A stretch of 64,000 nucleotides of DNA from VXRN01 sp963664365 (GCA_963664365.1 OY761144.1:2294001-2358000), one strand, 5' to 3'; numbered from the stretch's first letter, positions 24,440 to 33,889 are shown. Program-made: numbers and translations. The notes: generated by a model from the sequence alone, not told the origin.

Positions 24440-25491
24440 AGCCTGAACCTCCCGACCAAACCCTGCGGCCTGAACAGCATCAGAACGACCAGCAGCACTC
24501 CCAGAACGACCAGCCGCGCCTGCCCGACATACTCCGATGGTATGAACGGCAAGAACCGCATCCCCTCTTCCAGCAGAACGAAGGCCATCGCGCCAAGAAG
24601 CGACCCCCAGATAGTCGCCAGCCCGCCGAGTATCACTATGCACACCAGCAGCATAGACTCCAGCAGTATGAACGAGTTCGGGTCGATGAAGGTCGTCCAG
24701 CTTGCGAACAGCCCGCCCGCAAGCCCCGCCATCATCGCCGATACGGTCCACACCGCCAGCTTGAAGTGCGTAGCCTTGTATCCAAACACCTCAATCGCCT
24801 GCTCATCCTCCCGAATGGCGGTCAACACCCGCCCGAACGACGAGGTCACTATGAACCAGCAGACCAAAACGACCAGCGCGAGGAGTACGAGTCCGAACAT
24901 CAGGAACTCCAACTCGCCGCTGAGCCGCCAGCCGAAAATCTCGGGCCGCGCGACATCGTGGATGCCGAACGCGCCCCTCGTAAGGCCTCGCAAGCTCAAA
25001 AACGTGTTGAACGCGATGATGGCGAATCCGAACGAGACCAGGACGAAAATATCGTCTCTGAACCTGTTGAGAACCACTCCCACCACCAGGGCCACCACGC
25101 CCGCCAGGATTGCGCTCACGGGCAGCGCCGCGAAGAACGGCCACCCGAAAGTCGGAATCTCCTCCGTCCGTAGCAGTTCATAGTTGGTGCTCGACGTGAG
25201 AATCGCCATAGCATACGCCCCGATGCCGAAGAAGCCGACGTGTCCCACCGACAGCAGACCCGTGAAGCCGACGACCATGTTCAAGCTCACCGTCAAAATA
25301 GCCCAGATAGCGAATACAGTGCCCAGCGAGATCGCGAATCCGACGCCCTGCCACAGCATGAACCCGACCGCCCACGTAATGATCAGCAGATTCGCCCACA
25401 ACTCCACGTTGCCTCTGCCGGATGCCAGAAGCTCTCCGGGATTGCGGACAAGCCTTGCCAGACCTCCAATTCGACTTGAGTTCATCGACAT
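24436..25491 (-). CDS. livM: branched-chain amino acid ABC transporter permease LivM
   Basis: 351 aa integral membrane protein. The LivM signature GFTGLLSVGHVGFFGIGAYAMAI, then FVLVSFGFAIIAFNTFLSLRGLTRGAFGI and the EAA-like loop FGRVLTAIREDEQAIEVFGYKATHFKL are visible, with about eight hydrophobic segments. It should form the membrane channel together with LivH. ATG at 25491, 4 bases after the livH stop. Confidence 0.92.
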   Translation of the reverse strand: MSMNSSRIGGLARLVRNPGELLASGRGNVELWANLLIITWAVGFMLWQGVGFAISLGTVFAIWAILTVSLNMVVGFTGLLSVGHVGFFGIGAYAMAILTSSTNYELLRTEEIPTFGWPFFAALPVSAILAGVVALVVGVVLNRFRDDIFVLVSFGFAIIAFNTFLSLRGLTRGAFGIHDVARPEIFGWRLSGELEFLMFGLVLLALVVLVCWFIVTSSFGRVLTAIREDEQAIEVFGYKATHFKLAVWTVSAMMAGLAGGLFASWTTFIDPNSFILLESMLLVCIVILGGLATIWGSLLGAMAFVLLEEGMRFLPFIPSEYVGQARLVVLGVLLVVLMLFRPQGLVGRFRL

Positions 25492-25495
25492 AACG

Positions 25496-26884
25496 CTACT
25501 TCCTCGGCAGAAGGCCCTTGGGCCAGAACGACAGGAACAGGATCAGCACGAGGAACGATATAACGTCCTTCCACTCACCCGCCAGGTCCCAGATTCCGAA
25601 CTGCTCGATCATCCCCAGCGCGAACCCTCCGACGATCGCGCCGTAGATGTTTCCAATGCCCCCGACTACGGACGCTATCCAGCCCTTCAGCAGAAGCAGC
25701 AGTCCCATCCTCGGCTGTATCGCCGTATCGTGGCCGCTCAACAGCCCGCCCATGGCCGCATACACCGCTCCAATGAAGAACACCGCCGCGATGACGATGG
25801 TGGTATTTATCCCCACCACCTTGGACACCTCTTCGTCGTCTCCAATCGCGCGCACTGCCTTTCCGAACGAGGTCATCCTCAGCAGAACCAGCAGCGCCCC
25901 GAACCCAACCAGCGCAACCCCGATGGTGAAGACGTTGAACCCCTTGATGTTGCCGCCCCAGATCGTCCAGGGTTCGCTGCCGAAGGCGTCCGGAAGCGGA
26001 CGCGGCGCACTCTCGAACACAATGACCGTGGCCGCCGTCATCGCCAGCAAGATTCCCAGCGAGGCCACCAGCATTATCAGCGGCGACCTTGCCCGCTCGC
26101 GCATATAGACGTACAGGCCGCGATAGAAAGCGAGACCGATGACTCCGGCCATCAGACACGACACCGCCCAGCTAAGGTACAGCTTGGAACCGGGCGCGCC
26201 CGCCACCAGGAGCGCGCAGTACGCGCCGAGCGCCACGCCCACAATCGCGCCAAGAACGAGGAACGGAGCCGGGCCGACATTCGGGAACACGCCCTGGCCG
26301 CCGCGGTACACCGCCCACATCACCGCCGCCGCGACCACGACTCCCACCGCCGGACTGAGCATCACGTTGATCTCACTCGGGTATGTCAAGACCAGTCCGA
26401 CATACGCCCCGACTCCCGCCGCCAGCAGCCCGCCTATCACAAGCGCAGCCCTCGGATTCATTCGGGCGCTCAGCCGTCTGAAAAAGCTCACGTGGAGCGC
26501 CCACGCCACCACTCCGGCTGTAACCACCGCGAAGAGGATGTTGACATACGGGTTGTTCACCTCGTACAGCCCGCCCAGCGCTTCCTGGGATCTCAGGTAG
26601 AAGACGCCATACGCGCCCAGCGCCGCCGCCGCGCCGTAGTAAAGATCGAAGAACCAGACGGTGCTGTAAACGAGCGTGAAGCCCATCGCCAGCAGCGCGT
26701 ACACCGCTCCGACGGACAGCCCGTTGAAGGCGAATTGCACGGCCTGGCTAGGCGATTCGGCAATCTTCCAGCAGATATAGGCCGCGACTGCCGCCGTCAG
26801 TACGACCGCCAATACCTTGTCCGGGCGGTCACGGTATGCAAGCAAACGTGTCACCGGAGAAAGCCCCAACGTTTCAAGCGTCAT
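25496..26884 (-). CDS. livH: branched-chain amino acid ABC transporter permease LivH, elongated
   Basis: 462 aa, clearly longer than the usual LivH of about 300. The core is normal: FNGLSVGAVYALLAMGFTLVYST near residues 52-75, then TSFGKAVRAIGDDEEVSKVVGINT (EAA loop) and GGIGNIYGAIVGGFALGMIEQF. The extra length comes from an N-terminal helix and from additional hydrophobic segments between about residues 100 and 250 (MNPRAALVIGGLLAAGVGAYV and neighbours). The extra helices are odd for the family; the reading frame itself looks sound. Confidence 0.88.
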   Translation of the reverse strand: MTLETLGLSPVTRLLAYRDRPDKVLAVVLTAAVAAYICWKIAESPSQAVQFAFNGLSVGAVYALLAMGFTLVYSTVWFFDLYYGAAAALGAYGVFYLRSQEALGGLYEVNNPYVNILFAVVTAGVVAWALHVSFFRRLSARMNPRAALVIGGLLAAGVGAYVGLVLTYPSEINVMLSPAVGVVVAAAVMWAVYRGGQGVFPNVGPAPFLVLGAIVGVALGAYCALLVAGAPGSKLYLSWAVSCLMAGVIGLAFYRGLYVYMRERARSPLIMLVASLGILLAMTAATVIVFESAPRPLPDAFGSEPWTIWGGNIKGFNVFTIGVALVGFGALLVLLRMTSFGKAVRAIGDDEEVSKVVGINTTIVIAAVFFIGAVYAAMGGLLSGHDTAIQPRMGLLLLLKGWIASVVGGIGNIYGAIVGGFALGMIEQFGIWDLAGEWKDVISFLVLILFLSFWPKGLLPRK

Positions 26885-26947
26885 CGACGATTGGGGACGC
26901 CCGAACCGCCTATCGAGGCAGACGCCGGGCGTCCCATAAGACCGAGG

Positions 26948-28132
26948 CTACTCGCTCGGAGCCGCGCCCAAGTACTTGAAACCCTGGTTCTCTTCCGTCC
27001 TCTGCGCGGTCGGCAGAACCTCGACCACCTCATTGGAAAGACCCACGACCTCGCCCTTGTCGTCGAAGCTGTAGTCATCTCCGATTGCGCCGCTCCAGGT
27101 TATGTCGTAGAGGCAGTCCCTGAACCCGTTGGCGTCCTGATCGTCCCCGGTCTTTTCGAGGCACTCAGCCGCGATGTAAACGTCGTCGTAGGCCGACCCC
27201 AGGAACCAGGCCAACGTGACGTAACCGTAGCGGGACCTGAAGTTGTTGAGGAACTCCTTGCCCTTGTCCGTGGTCAGGTCGGGGCTGGGGATGATGCCCT
27301 TTATGCCGTTTGCGGCGTCGCCCGCTATCTCAAGGGCGGTCGTCCCGGTGGTCACGGACTCCCCGTAGATCGGGCCGGTGAAGTCGAGTTCCCGCGCCTG
27401 CTTGACGATGGTGCCGCCGGTGAACTCCGACTGAGCCGCGACGTGCAGCGCGTCCGGGTTCCCGCCCAGCAGTTTCGTAAGCTGGCTTCTGAAGTCGGTG
27501 GCGTCGGAGGCGTAACGCTCGGCGCCGACCACCTGACCGCCGCGCTTCTCGAACTGCGCGACCGTAGTCCGACGCACGCCCTCGGCATAGTCTGTCTGCT
27601 CGGTAATCGTGGCCAGCTTGCGAATTCCGTCCGCCCACAACACGTTGCCCGTATCCACGCCAAGCTGATTGTCGTTTATCGCCGTGCGGAAGATATAGTC
27701 GCCCGCCTCGGCGATGTCGGGATTCGTCGCCGACGCCGAGAACAGGACGACTCCCTCCGCCTCAGCCAACGGAGCCGCTCCAAGCATCGCGCCGCTGCAC
27801 GAAGTGCCGAGGATGATCTTCACCCCCTCCACGTCCGTCAGCTTGTTGTAGGCTGTGATCGCGTCCTGCGCGCCGCACTTCGAGTCCTCGACGATGAGCT
27901 CCAGCTTGCGGCCATCGATCCCGCCCGCCTCGTTGATCTCGTCCGCGGCCATCTGCTTCGCCTGGACCATCACCGTGCCATAGGTCTCGCCCGGCCCGGT
28001 GACAGATTCCATCACCCCTATCTTGAAGGGTTCCTGTTCACCCTCTTCTTCGACTTCACAAGCCAGGGCAGCGGCTACCAGCGCCGCCAGCGCTCCCAGC
28101 AAGACGATTACTTTCCAAGACCAAAAACGCAT
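26948..28132 (-). CDS. branched-chain amino acid ABC transporter substrate-binding lipoprotein (LivJ-like)
   Basis: 394 aa. ATG at 28132 is chosen over 28153 because AGGAGG lies 8 bases before it, and it gives a lipoprotein signal ending in AAALAC. The mature part is a type 1 periplasmic-binding (ANF receptor) domain: FKIGVMESVTGPGETYG, GGIDGRKLELIVEDSKC, IILGTSCSGAMLGAAPLAEAEGVVLFSASATNPDI. It binds the ligand of the LivFGHM transporter; branched-chain amino acids are typical but amides or other solutes are possible. It leads the operon. Confidence 0.92.
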   Translation of the reverse strand: MRFWSWKVIVLLGALAALVAAALACEVEEEGEQEPFKIGVMESVTGPGETYGTVMVQAKQMAADEINEAGGIDGRKLELIVEDSKCGAQDAITAYNKLTDVEGVKIILGTSCSGAMLGAAPLAEAEGVVLFSASATNPDIAEAGDYIFRTAINDNQLGVDTGNVLWADGIRKLATITEQTDYAEGVRRTTVAQFEKRGGQVVGAERYASDATDFRSQLTKLLGGNPDALHVAAQSEFTGGTIVKQARELDFTGPIYGESVTTGTTALEIAGDAANGIKGIIPSPDLTTDKGKEFLNNFRSRYGYVTLAWFLGSAYDDVYIAAECLEKTGDDQDANGFRDCLYDITWSGAIGDDYSFDDKGEVVGLSNEVVEVLPTAQRTEENQGFKYLGAAPSE

Positions 28133-28240
28133 TGCACGCCTCCTGTTCATCACGGATCGATTAACTCTTTGTATTATCCCATCATATTCATGTTATCATA
28201 CTTCCACCGACTCCGCCGCCCGGACTACAAGAGGCATCCT

Positions 28241-28996
28241 ATGGCAACCCAACCCGCATCCAAACACCGCACGGGCCGCAGGCTCACCCCTTACGACGAG
28301 TTCGCTCACCTCGTTCCCCTGCCCGACCCGCCGCAGAGGACAGACATGGAGCAGCACGAACATATCACACGGTATGACCAGACCCTTCGACCGCACTACC
28401 GCCACCGCTCCGACGTCCTCATCTCCGGCGACGGATTCCTATGTTACGACAGGCAGACCCCACGCACACGCTGGCTCGTCCCCGACCTCGTCGTCGCATT
28501 CGGTGTAACCCCGGAACCCATCGTCCACACCAACGGCTACGTCATCAGCGAGGTCGGCAAGCCCCCCGACTTCGTCCTCGAAGTCGCATCCCGCACCACC
28601 GGACGCCGCGACTACACCGCCAAGCCGGACATCTACGCCGCCTACGAGGTCGGCGAGTACTGGCGCGCCGACCCCAGCGGCGGAAAGTATCACGACGCGC
28701 CGATGGCCGGCGACCGACTCGTGAACGGAGCCTACGAACCGATACCCCTTGTCACCGAGGCCAACGGCCTCATTCGCGGATACAGCCCGGTCCTCGACCT
28801 CGAACTGCACTGGCGGGACGGCTGGCTGCGCTTCTGGGACCCCGCGACCCAACAGTACCTGCTCGAACCCAACCAGTCCCACGACGCCCTCGCTTCCACC
28901 GAGGCCGCTCTGCGACACGAGACGGCCGCCCGACAACAAGCCGAAGCCCGCCTCCGACAACTCCAAGACCAAATCCGACGCCAATCCGAACAGTAG
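28241..28996 (+). CDS. Uma2-family (DUF820) PD-(D/E)XK nuclease-like protein
   Basis: 251 aa. The Uma2 core is seen as LVPDLVVAFGV (the PDLVV motif) and GKPPDFVLEVASRTTGRRDYTAKPDIYAAYEVGEYWRAD, which contains the E-V-x-S catalytic-like strand and the YAAxxVxEYW end. Such proteins are hugely expanded in cyanobacteria and Chloroflexota; they share the restriction endonuclease fold but their role is unknown. The C-terminus is a coiled-coil rich in Ala, Glu and Gln (residues about 220-251). Divergent from livJ across a 108-base AT-rich gap that should hold both promoters. Confidence 0.85.
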   Translation: MATQPASKHRTGRRLTPYDEFAHLVPLPDPPQRTDMEQHEHITRYDQTLRPHYRHRSDVLISGDGFLCYDRQTPRTRWLVPDLVVAFGVTPEPIVHTNGYVISEVGKPPDFVLEVASRTTGRRDYTAKPDIYAAYEVGEYWRADPSGGKYHDAPMAGDRLVNGAYEPIPLVTEANGLIRGYSPVLDLELHWRDGWLRFWDPATQQYLLEPNQSHDALASTEAALRHETAARQQAEARLRQLQDQIRRQSEQ

Positions 28997-29065
28997 CCGC
29001 CAAGTGTACAGTGCCCCGTCCGCTTTGATATTATTAGCCCATTACTTCTAATAGGAGCGTAACCC

Positions 29066-29284
29066 ATGAGCACACTCGAAAGCCTAGATACCAGAGCGAC
29101 AGTCTTGGAGACCGAGTTTCGGACTGAGTTGCGACACCTTGCCACCAAAGCCGACCTTGCGAACCTGCGCGCCGAGTTCATGGGCGAACTCAAGGCTATC
29201 GAGAATCGGCTCATGCTCAGGCTCGGCGGACTCTTCATCGCGGGGATTGGCGTGGCCGTCGCGATTTTGAAACTGTGGCAGTAA
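29066..29284 (+). CDS. small coiled-coil protein with C-terminal membrane anchor
   Basis: 72 aa behind TAGGAGCG. Residues 5-48 form heptads (LESLDTRATVLETEFRTELR... LATKADLANLRAEFMGELKA) with the TKADL repeat style of DUF1640/Bdr-like proteins, followed by one hydrophobic segment GLFIAGIGVAVAILKLW at the end. Short tail-anchored coiled coils of this kind are common next to mobile genes. No known function. Confidence 0.65.
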   Translation: MSTLESLDTRATVLETEFRTELRHLATKADLANLRAEFMGELKAIENRLMLRLGGLFIAGIGVAVAILKLWQ

Positions 29285-29312
29285 TTCGGTTCGGCAGCGC
29301 CCGATGCCCGTA

Positions 29313-29334
29313 GGGGCGATTCGCGAATCGCCCC
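29313..29334. repeat. 22-bp perfect palindrome
   Basis: A perfect palindrome centred on TTCGCGAA with GGGGCGA and TCGCCCC arms, in the gap between the coiled-coil gene and the flippase gene. A close relative (GGGCGGTTCGCGAACCGCCC) is found at 63832-63851, so this is a dispersed palindromic repeat; it may also act as a hairpin terminator. Confidence 0.75.
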
Positions 29335-29361
29335 CGTCCGCCAAAACCCTCCCGCCCTGCC

Positions 29362-30765
29362 ATGAGACCCCTGACCGACAAACTCCTCTCCTCCTCTGAC
29401 CGCCGCGTTGCCCGACAGACCTTCTGGCTCGGAGCGTCATCCGGCGTCATCCTCATCGGCGGAATCGTGCAAGTCGCCATCACAGCGCGGATGCTCGGAG
29501 TCCAGGGATACGGCGCGCTCGCCGCCGTCATCGCCTTCTGCGCCCTCATACACGGACTCATGGCCATCCCCGGCGGCGACATGGTTACAACCTTCGTCAC
29601 CCGCGCCGTCACCGAGGGACGCAAGCAAGAAGCCGCCCGCATCGTCCGTTTCGGACTCGCCCTCTCCCTCGCCATGTCCCTAATCGGATACGCCGCCATA
29701 GTCGCGCTTACATTCGCCGCCGTCGAACTTCTCGGAATATCCGACAACGACACCTACAAGAACGCCGCCCTGCTCTACGGAATCATGGGAATACTCGCCG
29801 CGCCCGCCACCGACTGCCAGGCCATTCTGAGGCTCGCCGACCGCGTATCCCTCGCTTCCCTAGTGACCCTCGTCTCCACCATCGCCCGCGTCGCGCTCAT
29901 CGCCGCCGCCTGGTACGCCGACGCCGGACTCATCGGCGTCATTCTCGCCCACGTCGTCGCGACCGCTCTCAGCTCAGCCGGCATGTTCCTAGCCGCCGCC
30001 CTGTCCGCCAAGCGCGCCGGCATAGACCGCCTTCTCCGCTCCGCATCCGTCCACGTTCCGCCCGATGTTCTCAGATTCCAGTTCGGCTCATTCGGGACCT
30101 CCGCCCTCGGAACCGCCAGTACCAACCTCGACACCATCCTCGTCGCGCAACTCGCCAGCGCAGCCGACGCCGGAATCTACCGCGCCGCCCGACAGATCGT
30201 CGATTACGCTAAGACCCCCTTCAAGCAGCTATCCATCGCCACCAGGGCCGAGTTCAGCAGGCTATGGTACACCAACGACATAGCCGGACTCCGCGCCATG
30301 GCCCTCAAATTCGCCCTGCTCGCCGCGGCCCTTGCGATTGCCGGCTTCGGCCTGCTCGCCTACTTCCGAGAATACATAATCTCCCTGGCGCTCGGAGACG
30401 ACTTCGCCGCCGTCGCCGCTCCCCTGCTCATCATGATCGTCGGAGCGACCCTAGCAGCGACCACATCCTCGTTGGCAGCCCTTCCGAGAGCCGCCGGAAG
30501 AGTTCATCCTACGCTGGTATCCCTAGGATGTAGCCTGGCAACCTCCGTAGCAGTCATCATCCTGCTGGTCCCGACCAGAGGCGCCGACGGCGCGGCCTGG
30601 GCGAATACGATTGGCGCTATCGCAGCCGTAGCCGCCCTGACCCCGTTCGTCATCTCGATCCTTCGCCGAGGACGACAGACGCCAATCGATTCATCGGACA
30701 CAGACGAGGACATCGCCGAAAGAACCCCCGCCCAAGCCGGCCCGCGCGAACTCATATCATCATGA
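29362..30765 (+). CDS. oligosaccharide flippase (Wzx/MATE-like polysaccharide transporter)
   Basis: 467 aa with about twelve hydrophobic segments. The N-terminus ARQTFWLGASSGVILIGGIVQVAITARMLGVQGYGALAAVIAF matches the polysaccharide biosynthesis/flippase family (ARxLG-x-x-xYG). Such proteins flip lipid-linked oligosaccharides across the cytoplasmic membrane. It opens the polysaccharide locus that continues to about 49034. Its stop overlaps the zeta-like gene by 4 bases. Confidence 0.85.
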   Translation: MRPLTDKLLSSSDRRVARQTFWLGASSGVILIGGIVQVAITARMLGVQGYGALAAVIAFCALIHGLMAIPGGDMVTTFVTRAVTEGRKQEAARIVRFGLALSLAMSLIGYAAIVALTFAAVELLGISDNDTYKNAALLYGIMGILAAPATDCQAILRLADRVSLASLVTLVSTIARVALIAAAWYADAGLIGVILAHVVATALSSAGMFLAAALSAKRAGIDRLLRSASVHVPPDVLRFQFGSFGTSALGTASTNLDTILVAQLASAADAGIYRAARQIVDYAKTPFKQLSIATRAEFSRLWYTNDIAGLRAMALKFALLAAALAIAGFGLLAYFREYIISLALGDDFAAVAAPLLIMIVGATLAATTSSLAALPRAAGRVHPTLVSLGCSLATSVAVIILLVPTRGADGAAWANTIGAIAAVAALTPFVISILRRGRQTPIDSSDTDEDIAERTPAQAGPRELISS

Positions 30766-31289
30766 ACCAAGAAGGCCGCAAAATCCTCATAATCGCCGGC
30801 CCCAACGGCGCGGGCAAGACCACATTCGCCTACGACTTCCTGATGAACGAGGCGGACTGCCCAACGCTGGTAAACGCCGACCTCATAGCGCATGGACTCA
30901 GTCCTCTCCAACCGCAGCGCGAGGAACTCCAAGCAGGCCGGCTCATGCTCAGCCTAATCGAAAAGCGCGTCCAATCCCGCGAGAACTTCGCGGTCGAGAC
31001 GACCCTAAGCGGTCGAGGTTACGCCCGCCGGATTCCCCGCTGGCAACAAATGGGCTACCAAGTTGTGCTATACTACCTGATGTTGCCTTCGCCCGAATAC
31101 GCCATAGAACGGGTGGCGGAGCGAGTGAGGAGTGGAGGACATGACGTCCCCGCCGACACCGTCCGGCGGCGATTCCATGCGGGGCGGCGCAACTTCGACC
31201 AAATCTATCGAGACATCGTCGATGAATGGTTGCTGTTCGACAATCGGGGCGATACTCCCATACTCTTGGCCAGGAGGCGCAACACATGA
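30762..31289 (+). CDS. zeta-toxin-like P-loop kinase
   Basis: 175 aa. The P-loop GPNGAGKTTFA is at residues 13-23, followed by LVNADLIAHGLSP (the substrate-binding Asp region of zeta toxins), FAVETTLSGRGYARRIPRW and a VAERVRSGGHDVP...RRFHAGRRNF lid. Zeta toxins phosphorylate UDP-N-acetylsugars and so block cell wall synthesis; many chromosomal members have unknown targets. It is embedded in a polysaccharide locus and overlaps the next small gene by 4 bases, which is probably its partner. Confidence 0.82.
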   Translation: MNQEGRKILIIAGPNGAGKTTFAYDFLMNEADCPTLVNADLIAHGLSPLQPQREELQAGRLMLSLIEKRVQSRENFAVETTLSGRGYARRIPRWQQMGYQVVLYYLMLPSPEYAIERVAERVRSGGHDVPADTVRRRFHAGRRNFDQIYRDIVDEWLLFDNRGDTPILLARRRNT

Positions 31290-31552
31290 AGCCGAGCGAC
31301 CTGTATGCCGAGGACGAGATGTGGTGGCTCAGTTTCGACCCCACCGACGACCCGCCCGACGAACACGCCCTCGGAGCGCTCGCCGCCATGACCCGCGCCG
31401 CCATCAAAGCGCGCAAGCGAGCCCTCGCCCGCGACGGATACGTTTGGATGGAGTGGAACGGCAAGTTCCAGCCCGTCTCAGACCCCGACATCATCTTCCC
31501 GAACGGCATGGACGAAGACGCGCTGCTCCCGCAAAAGACGCCAGAGCGATAA
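31286..31552 (+). CDS. small partner protein of the zeta-like kinase (putative antitoxin)
   Basis: 88 aa. Begins MKPSDLYAEDEMWWLSFDPT; the rest is helical and includes AAMTRAAIKARKRALARDG and VWMEWNGKFQPV. Proteins of this size with an ALxxxxxAxxxAxxRAL helix often sit just downstream of zeta-like kinases. It overlaps that gene by 4 bases (ATGA), so an antitoxin role is the simplest inference. No characterised family was recognised. Confidence 0.6.
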   Translation: MKPSDLYAEDEMWWLSFDPTDDPPDEHALGALAAMTRAAIKARKRALARDGYVWMEWNGKFQPVSDPDIIFPNGMDEDALLPQKTPER

Positions 31553-31602
31553 TTCCCATTCAATCTCCCAAGACATCTCTGACACAACTAGGAATAATTG
31601 AA

Positions 31603-32547
31603 ATGGCAACGCGCAATCCATTGAGACGCTTGACTCGAGCTATCAATAGACATGGTCTTTATTCGACAACGAAAATGTCCCTTCGTCTACTGCGTAACAA
31701 CATAACCTCGATTAGACCTAATGCTAAAGTGATGTGGAAACGGCTGTCATCTGGAAATATTGTAGTTTGCCAAGTTCAGGGTAGTCACATGAGATTAGAT
31801 TTGTCTGATGTTGGCATCTCACGAGAGCTTTTCCTCACTGGCGTTCACGAAGTCAATAGTACGCGCCAATTCAAAGAGGAACTCAAGCCCGGGATGGCCG
31901 TATTGGAAATTGGAGCGAATATCGGATACTATACTCTTATTGCTGCGCGACATACCATACCAGGTGGAACCATAGTGGCGTTGGAACCTTCACCGGTCAA
32001 CCTGCGTTCGTTGGGACAGAACCTTAAGCTGAACGGAATCCAAGACAGAGTTAAGGTATACCCATTAGCCGCAGGGAGACTGGCTGGCAAATTACCATTT
32101 TATTTGATGTCTAAAGGTAATCTCAGTAGTTTCGTCAAGAGGGACGATTACCAAGTTCAGATGATTTCCCAAATTGACGTGCCCGTACTGCCAGTCGACG
32201 ATTTAGTAAAGAATGAAAATCTGAAGATAGATTACTTCCGTATGGACGTGGAAGGTTTTGAAGTTGAAGTAATTGAAGGTATGGTCTATACTCTGACCGG
32301 AACGGAACCTCCGATTGGAGGCTTCATTGAAGTACATCCGCAACTGCTTAAAGAGAGAAAGTCATCGGCACATTCATTCGTAGAAAGGATGGCGGATCTA
32401 GGTTACCGAGTCAAAACCGCTCGCTACCGAGGACGTGATGACATTGCGGTATTTTCCAATGAGGAACTTTACGCTCATTCGTTGCTTGAGGCAAATGGAT
32501 GTTGGGAGACATTCTTTGAAAGGATCGACAGAGAGCCGGTTCTATGA
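31603..32547 (+). CDS. FkbM-family SAM-dependent methyltransferase
   Basis: 314 aa. SAM motif I is AVLEIGANIGYYTLIAARH, motif II ends IVALEPSP, and the FkbM signature is seen in NLKLNGIQDRVKVYPLAAG and IDYFRMDVEGFEVEVIEGM (MDVEGxE). These enzymes O-methylate sugars in polysaccharides and natural products. It starts a visibly AT-richer block that continues to about 35050. ATG at 31603 follows GGAATAATTGAA, a weak ribosome site. It overlaps the following fragment by 4 bases. Confidence 0.88.
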   Translation: MATRNPLRRLTRAINRHGLYSTTKMSLRLLRNNITSIRPNAKVMWKRLSSGNIVVCQVQGSHMRLDLSDVGISRELFLTGVHEVNSTRQFKEELKPGMAVLEIGANIGYYTLIAARHTIPGGTIVALEPSPVNLRSLGQNLKLNGIQDRVKVYPLAAGRLAGKLPFYLMSKGNLSSFVKRDDYQVQMISQIDVPVLPVDDLVKNENLKIDYFRMDVEGFEVEVIEGMVYTLTGTEPPIGGFIEVHPQLLKERKSSAHSFVERMADLGYRVKTARYRGRDDIAVFSNEELYAHSLLEANGCWETFFERIDREPVL

Positions 32548-32897
32548 ACATCGGACCGAAGGTACGACATCTCTTAGCTATGAGTGTAACTCCATCTAAG
32601 GTCAAGATACACGCCGCTTGGAACGAACCCTCTTCCAACGCGATCATGGAAGCTATGGCCTGCGGCCTGCCCGTCACATACCGCGACTCCGGTGGCAACA
32701 GAGAGCTTGCAGGAGACTACGGCGTACCCTTGACGGATGACCCCGCGGATGTAGTGGACCACCTGAAAGAGCACTACGTCGAGCTTCGCAAGAGAACTAT
32801 TGAAGATGGGGACAAGTTCGCCATCAAACGAGCGGCGGATGAGTACCCGTCTCTGTTACGATACGCCATTGACACACTAGATGCGGGAATACGATGA
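32544..32897 (+). pseudogene. C-terminal fragment of a GT4 glycosyltransferase
   Basis: 117 aa. It contains only the donor-binding end of a GT-B enzyme: HAAWNEPSSNAIMEAMACGLPVTYRDSGGNRELAGDYGVPL, the EX7E-type motif. The acceptor half and the Rossmann start are missing, so it cannot be active alone. An ATG overlaps the preceding stop and its stop overlaps gmd, so it is still translated in the operon or was left by an in-frame deletion. Confidence 0.75.
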
Positions 32898-33880
32898 AAA
32901 GAGCGCTCATCACAGGCATCACAGGACAAGACGGCTCATATCTGGCTGAGTCCCTACTTGCGAAGGGTTACGAAGTTCACGGAATCGTCAGACGAGTCGC
33001 GTCTGACAACTACACACAACGCCTATCGCGCATTGGGCATCTCTTGGACGATGTCCACATACACGGTGGCTCAATGGAAAGTTTTCCGAGCATCTACCGT
33101 GTAGTCAGCGATGTAATGCCTGACGAATGTTATCATTTGGCCGCGCAAAGCTTCGTCTCCTATTCATTTGAAGACGAATTCTCCACTATGTTGACAAACG
33201 TGAATGGGACACACTTTGTATTGGCGGCGTTGAAAGACTTGAAACCTGATTGCCGATTCTACTTTGCCGGCTCAAGCGAAATGTTTGGTTTGTCTGAGAC
33301 GTATCCCCAGTCCGAGACCACATCGTTCCATCCTCGATCCACTTATGGCATTTCCAAAGTTACGGGCTATCACTTGACTCGGAACTACAGAGAGGCCTAT
33401 AGGCTTCATGCCTCTAATGGTATTCTCTACAATCACGAATCTCCGCGTCGAGGTCAGGAATTCGTCACTCAGAAAATAGCTTCCCACGCCGCAATGATTA
33501 AACTGGGTATGCGGTCAGAACTTAGATTGGGAAACCTAGATGCCAAACGCGATTGGGGTCATGCCAAGGAGTATGTCGAGGCAATGTGGATGATGCTTCA
33601 GCAAGAGCGTCCTGACGACTATGTCATAGCAACAGGTGAGAGTCATTCCGTTCGAGAGTTCGCTGAACTCGCATTTTCCGTACTTGACTTAGACTACCGG
33701 CAATATGTGGTGATAGACCCACGATTCTACAGACCTGCCGAGGTGCATAATTTAGAGGGCGATACTTCCAAGGCCATGAGCATACTAGGATGGAAGCCAA
33801 GCATTAGATTTGACGAACTAGTCAGAGACATGACCTTTGCAAGCCTAGCAAAGCTGGAAACCGACTCGAGAACCATTTAG
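32894..33880 (+). CDS. gmd: GDP-mannose 4,6-dehydratase
   Basis: 328 aa. NAD(P)-binding GITGQDGSYLAESLL (GxxGxxG), then YHLAAQSFVSYSFEDEFST, FYFAGSSEMFGLSETYPQSE and the catalytic YxxxK in STYGISKVTGY. It converts GDP-D-mannose to GDP-4-keto-6-deoxymannose, a precursor of fucose, rhamnose or related 6-deoxy sugars; no fucose synthase follows nearby, so the final sugar is unknown. LGNLDAKRDWGHAKEYVEAMW is a strong Gmd signature. AT-rich compared with the flanks. Confidence 0.9.
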   Translation: MKRALITGITGQDGSYLAESLLAKGYEVHGIVRRVASDNYTQRLSRIGHLLDDVHIHGGSMESFPSIYRVVSDVMPDECYHLAAQSFVSYSFEDEFSTMLTNVNGTHFVLAALKDLKPDCRFYFAGSSEMFGLSETYPQSETTSFHPRSTYGISKVTGYHLTRNYREAYRLHASNGILYNHESPRRGQEFVTQKIASHAAMIKLGMRSELRLGNLDAKRDWGHAKEYVEAMWMMLQQERPDDYVIATGESHSVREFAELAFSVLDLDYRQYVVIDPRFYRPAEVHNLEGDTSKAMSILGWKPSIRFDELVRDMTFASLAKLETDSRTI

Positions 33881-33889
33881 CTAACTCTT

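Noticed and set aside
23081..25183. A 700-codon plus-strand open frame
   Set aside because: Antisense to livF, livG and livM, which have full family motifs; the protein is His/Arg/Gln-rich and without domains.
25184..28996. A 1270-codon open frame on the plus strand across the liv region
   Set aside because: All but its last 250 codons are antisense to livM, livH and livJ, with low-complexity composition caused by high GC. Only the 3' part from 28241 (Uma2) is a gene.
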